Shown: piece after piece, positions 61,527-64,000 of the stretch | How positions within the stretch are numbered: the first letter of the stretch is position 1 | Layout of the letters: each line of letters starts with the position of its first letter | Origin: Henningerozyma blattae CBS 6284 | Lineage: Eukaryota > Ascomycota > Saccharomycetes > Saccharomycetales > Saccharomycetaceae | DNA: 64,000 nucleotides | Assembly: GCF_000315915.1 (NCBI RefSeq) | Contig: NC_020187.1 | Location: 124,001 to 188,000 of the forward strand | Direction: 5' to 3' | The notes under the pieces: model-generated | Databases searched by the model: none | What the model was told of the DNA's origin: nothing | Seen by the model: the letters and a program-made list of their open reading frames with translations, nothing else | Translations under genes and position numbers: made by a program

Positions 61527-63503
61527 TTAATAATCTAATTCCGTAGTTGGCGGTAAAGTACGCTTTTTAGATGGCCTTGTAACAGGGGCTATGGCTAGAG
61601 TTTGATTTACAGAAGCTGTAGTTGGCTCACCGGTCTGAACCTCATCAATTATTTTTAAATCATTGTGTATAAAATTATTAAAACTCTCAATCATTAAACT
61701 TTCATTATTTTCTAAATCTTTAAATTCTTTAAATTCTTTCAAATGCCCTTTTGCAGAATTCCAGGAATCATCCTTTGAAGATCCGGAACCTCGATAGTAT
61801 TTGCTCAATAACAAATTGAAATTATGTATTTTTTCATTCAGAAGTCTTTGTTGTAGTTCAAAATATTCCATATTCTTCTCCCATTTTTGTTTAATAAGCC
61901 TTTCAATAATAATATCTAAATCTACATCATCTAAGGCACTAAACATGGAGTCGTTCAAAAGTATTTCTTTAATAGAAAGATAATTATCGTGTGTCATCTT
62001 TTTAAAATCAATGCGTTCTTCATCATTTGTTATCCATTGAAAATTTTTATCGATCAATAATTGATTTGCAATAGACCTTTGCCCATTGATAATTTCGTCT
62101 CTTTCTTCGCGTATATCATAAAACAAATCTAATGGAGTGGAACCATTTCGACCAACAAGTCTTAAGAATGATTTATTATTTTTGATTATCGGATAGATAT
62201 CACTCCATTTTGAATTTGCACGGATCTTAAAATCATTTGAGTCATTTAGCAGTATTTTAAAATTATCACGAGCTAAACGATCATTGGTGTAATTGATTTT
62301 ATTCAAATCCATTAAACATTGCTTTTGTCGCTGTTGATATTTCTCTAACAATTCGATGTATAATTTTAGTACATCTTCATGCGTCAAAAGTTTAAAATGC
62401 TTGTTTGCGGTATAACGTTTACTTTTTTCAAAAAGATAATGATCGTATAAATGAGACCAAGATAATGGTAATGATAGTGATGAAGATGCAGATTTAGATT
62501 TATTAATACTACTGTTATTGAAAATAATATCATCCAGATATAGCCTCAGTTCCTTCAAAGCTTGCTCTTTAGTTTTAGCCTGAAAAGCTTCCTGAGCATT
62601 TATTAGGCTATCGATATATTCCTTATATACTTTTTTCTGTATATGCTTACTGACAGCTGAATGGACGTAAATAGGTTCGTTTGCAAAAATTCGTTTAGCA
62701 GTGCCCCATCTCGTGTAATACTTTATTTCTGATTTACTTTTCAGCATTAAGATAAAGGCATCATGGAATTTACTTATTTCATTAGATTCCTTTATTAATT
62801 GATCTTCAGACCTATTTGATAGATATTTTTCAAAAATTTGTTGTTTCCAAGATGGATCATCATCAACTACCCAGTATCGTGGATCAACTGTTCCTAAGTC
62901 TGATATAATTTTTCCAAATGACCAAGTAGAATCCACTTGATTTTCAGTCAACATTTGAATAAATTGATCTTCAGCTTCAGATTTCGTTAATTGAGTTACA
63001 CATTGAATCATAGATTTTTTGTTATATTTTTCCAAGTCTTCAGAACCAGATAGATTAGAATGCGTAAGAGATTCTGAATGAACATCCGCTTTATTTTCAA
63101 AAGTTGGCTGCTTTTTTTCAGAATCATGCATATTTTGTTCAGGTCTTGATGTAGAAAGTGGTTCAACTGGCGAATCATTCTTTATTATATCATCTGCATT
63201 TTTTAACGAAGTATTCTTAGGTAAGTTTGGTGGGTCCCATCTACTCTCTTTTGTATCAACGTTATAATAGTATATACGACCTTCTTTTGTTTGAGCAGTA
63301 CGCCAGCCATGAAGTTTTAGAAATTCCAAGTCTATTTTGTTCTTTAATTCATTTTTTTTTACAGAAACTTGTTTTTCAGTAGATATGCTCTTATTAGTGC
63401 CAGTAGACGATTTAGGGAGATCCCACCTTGATTCTTTAGTCTTTAAATTGTAGTAGTAAACTCTTCCTTTAGGATCCTTTGCCTGTTTCCAATCGTTTTC
63501 CAT
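61527..63503 (-). CDS. PRP40: U1 snRNP splicing factor Prp40
   Basis: 658 residues (583 in S. cerevisiae). Two WW domains open the protein: WKQAKDPKGRVYYYNLKTKE (about 5-30) and WRTAQTKEGRIYYYNVDTKE (about 67-92), each ending in a Ser-Arg-Trp-Asp-x-Pro. FF domains follow from about 170 onward (repeated helices with FIQMLTENQVDSTWSF and FKILLNDSNDFKI). Prp40 bridges the 5' splice site U1 particle to branch-point factors. The linker between the WW and FF parts is longer than usual. It converges on SEC11 and neighbours CCE1 as in S. cerevisiae (YKL012W/YKL011C). Confidence 0.96.
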   Translation of the reverse strand: MENDWKQAKDPKGRVYYYNLKTKESRWDLPKSSTGTNKSISTEKQVSVKKNELKNKIDLEFLKLHGWRTAQTKEGRIYYYNVDTKESRWDPPNLPKNTSLKNADDIIKNDSPVEPLSTSRPEQNMHDSEKKQPTFENKADVHSESLTHSNLSGSEDLEKYNKKSMIQCVTQLTKSEAEDQFIQMLTENQVDSTWSFGKIISDLGTVDPRYWVVDDDPSWKQQIFEKYLSNRSEDQLIKESNEISKFHDAFILMLKSKSEIKYYTRWGTAKRIFANEPIYVHSAVSKHIQKKVYKEYIDSLINAQEAFQAKTKEQALKELRLYLDDIIFNNSSINKSKSASSSLSLPLSWSHLYDHYLFEKSKRYTANKHFKLLTHEDVLKLYIELLEKYQQRQKQCLMDLNKINYTNDRLARDNFKILLNDSNDFKIRANSKWSDIYPIIKNNKSFLRLVGRNGSTPLDLFYDIREERDEIINGQRSIANQLLIDKNFQWITNDEERIDFKKMTHDNYLSIKEILLNDSMFSALDDVDLDIIIERLIKQKWEKNMEYFELQQRLLNEKIHNFNLLLSKYYRGSGSSKDDSWNSAKGHLKEFKEFKDLENNESLMIESFNNFIHNDLKIIDEVQTGEPTTASVNQTLAIAPVTRPSKKRTLPPTTELDY

Positions 63504-63968
63504 TTTTCAGTATATTTTGAAAATTTCTATTATCTTACTACTTCAATCTTCAATTAGTAATGGATAATAATAATATCCTTTCTATTTGTCTAGTTTTAAT
63601 ATTAAACAGCGTACAATATTATCAATTCAACATCATCTCGATGATAGCTTGACAATACCTGCTATGGTGAGAGTATACGGAATATTTCAATATGCTTATA
63701 TCATTAACCTCCGACTCCGAATTTTCGAATCGTGCTTTTCCAATTCCACTACTGTCCTTCAGAAACTTACAACATGAAAGATTCTGCAGAATATCTTTTA
63801 TCTAGAAACTTCAACATCTGTTTTTCAAACTCAAACTATGAAATAGACATTTGATGTTTTTGAGCATTCTAGGCCAGCAACAAAATGTACCTTCATGTTA
63901 TCACAACCTAAGATTAACAACATCTCTAACAAACTTTGAAAATAACTTTACTTTATATCAATAAAACC
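63504..63968. other. Divergent upstream region of PRP40 and the next gene
   Basis: 465 bp. A 63-codon open frame (63586-63777) has no family support. No RNA or factor site recognised. Confidence 0.45.
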
Positions 63969-64000
63969 ATGGATTATCAATTAAATGATCACAATTCCAG
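63969..64000 (+). CDS. First codons of a gene running off the window (MDYQLNDHNS)
   Basis: An ATG at 63969 in context AAACCATGG opens a frame to the window end. By gene order the next plus-strand gene after SEC11 (YIR022W) would be DAL81 (YIR023W), but ten residues cannot test this. Confidence 0.3.
   Translation, partial: MDYQLNDHNS

Noticed and set aside
63586..63777. 63-codon frame as ARC19 (expected neighbour of PRP40)
   Set aside because: The peptide shows none of the Arc19 sequence and is too short.

Overview
This window is nuclear DNA from a budding yeast of the family Saccharomycetaceae. The evidence is compact, AT-rich intergenic DNA, genes that are readily recognised as relatives of Saccharomyces cerevisiae genes, introns with GTATGT donors and TACTAAC branch points, intron-bearing TEF4 genes (one hosting snoRNA snR38), and a Ty3/gypsy-type LTR placed next to a tRNA gene. 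It is not S. cerevisiae. Genes that sit on different S. cerevisiae chromosomes alternate here (chromosome XI genes PSG1, SMY1, TEF4, HOT13, MDH1, CYT2, CAB3 and PRP40 interleaved with SEN15, ARG7, UBX4, GPA1, TIM10 and SEC11). Several expected neighbours (DHR2, VMA5, RIM9 and others) are absent. That pattern fits a post-genome-duplication lineage that lost a different set of duplicates, for example Kazachstania, Naumovozyma, Tetrapisispora or Vanderwaltozyma. I cannot pick the species.

Layout. (1) 1-14.5 kb: the tail of a probable TAF3, RRP12, ROK1, ATP20, DSS4, TIF6, an eisosome LSP1/PIL1 gene with a long acidic tail, and SPB4. Four of these (RRP12, ROK1, TIF6, SPB4) make ribosomes, and three of those have PAC and RRPE promoter motifs. 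(2) 14.5-22.2 kb: a gene-poor 7.7 kb with a decayed Ty3-like POL, an inverted reverse transcriptase fragment, a cluster of short hairpins, a solo LTR with perfect 5-bp target duplication 12 bp upstream of tRNA-Lys(CUU), a dispersed repeat and many CACGTG sites. (3) 22.2-29.9 kb: YCP4, MRPL32, tRNA-Asn(GUU), SAT4, RVS161 and ADY2, collinear with the S. cerevisiae YCR003W-YCR010C region beside CEN3. (4) 29.9-33.5 kb: another gene-poor gap with a second copy of the dispersed repeat and a GC-richer island. (5) 33.5-56.4 kb: a YKL075C-like gene, PSG1 with a giant repeat array, SEN15, ARG7, SMY1, two tandem EF1B-gamma (TEF4) genes, UBX4, HOT13, MDH1, GPA1, CYT2, TIM10 and CAB3. The HOT13-CYT2 part is strikingly GC-rich. 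(6) 57-64 kb: an unrecognised Ser/Asn-rich gene, CCE1, SEC11, PRP40 and the first codons of another gene.

The most unusual items are three. The PSG1 orthologue carries 27 tandem 19-residue units, nearly all joined by Lys-Arg, which looks like a Kex2-processed multi-peptide precursor built into a Golgi membrane protein. The tandem TEF4 pair shares a nearly identical 612-bp 3' tract with a sharp edge, and one intron has an intact snR38 while the other has a decayed copy. Finally, the two gene-poor gaps lie at junctions of ancestral gene-order blocks and share a hairpin-rich repeat; the first gap joins two blocks that are both pericentromeric in S. cerevisiae.

Limits: orthologue names rest on remembered family sequences and gene order, with no database search. 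Identities between repeats were judged by eye.
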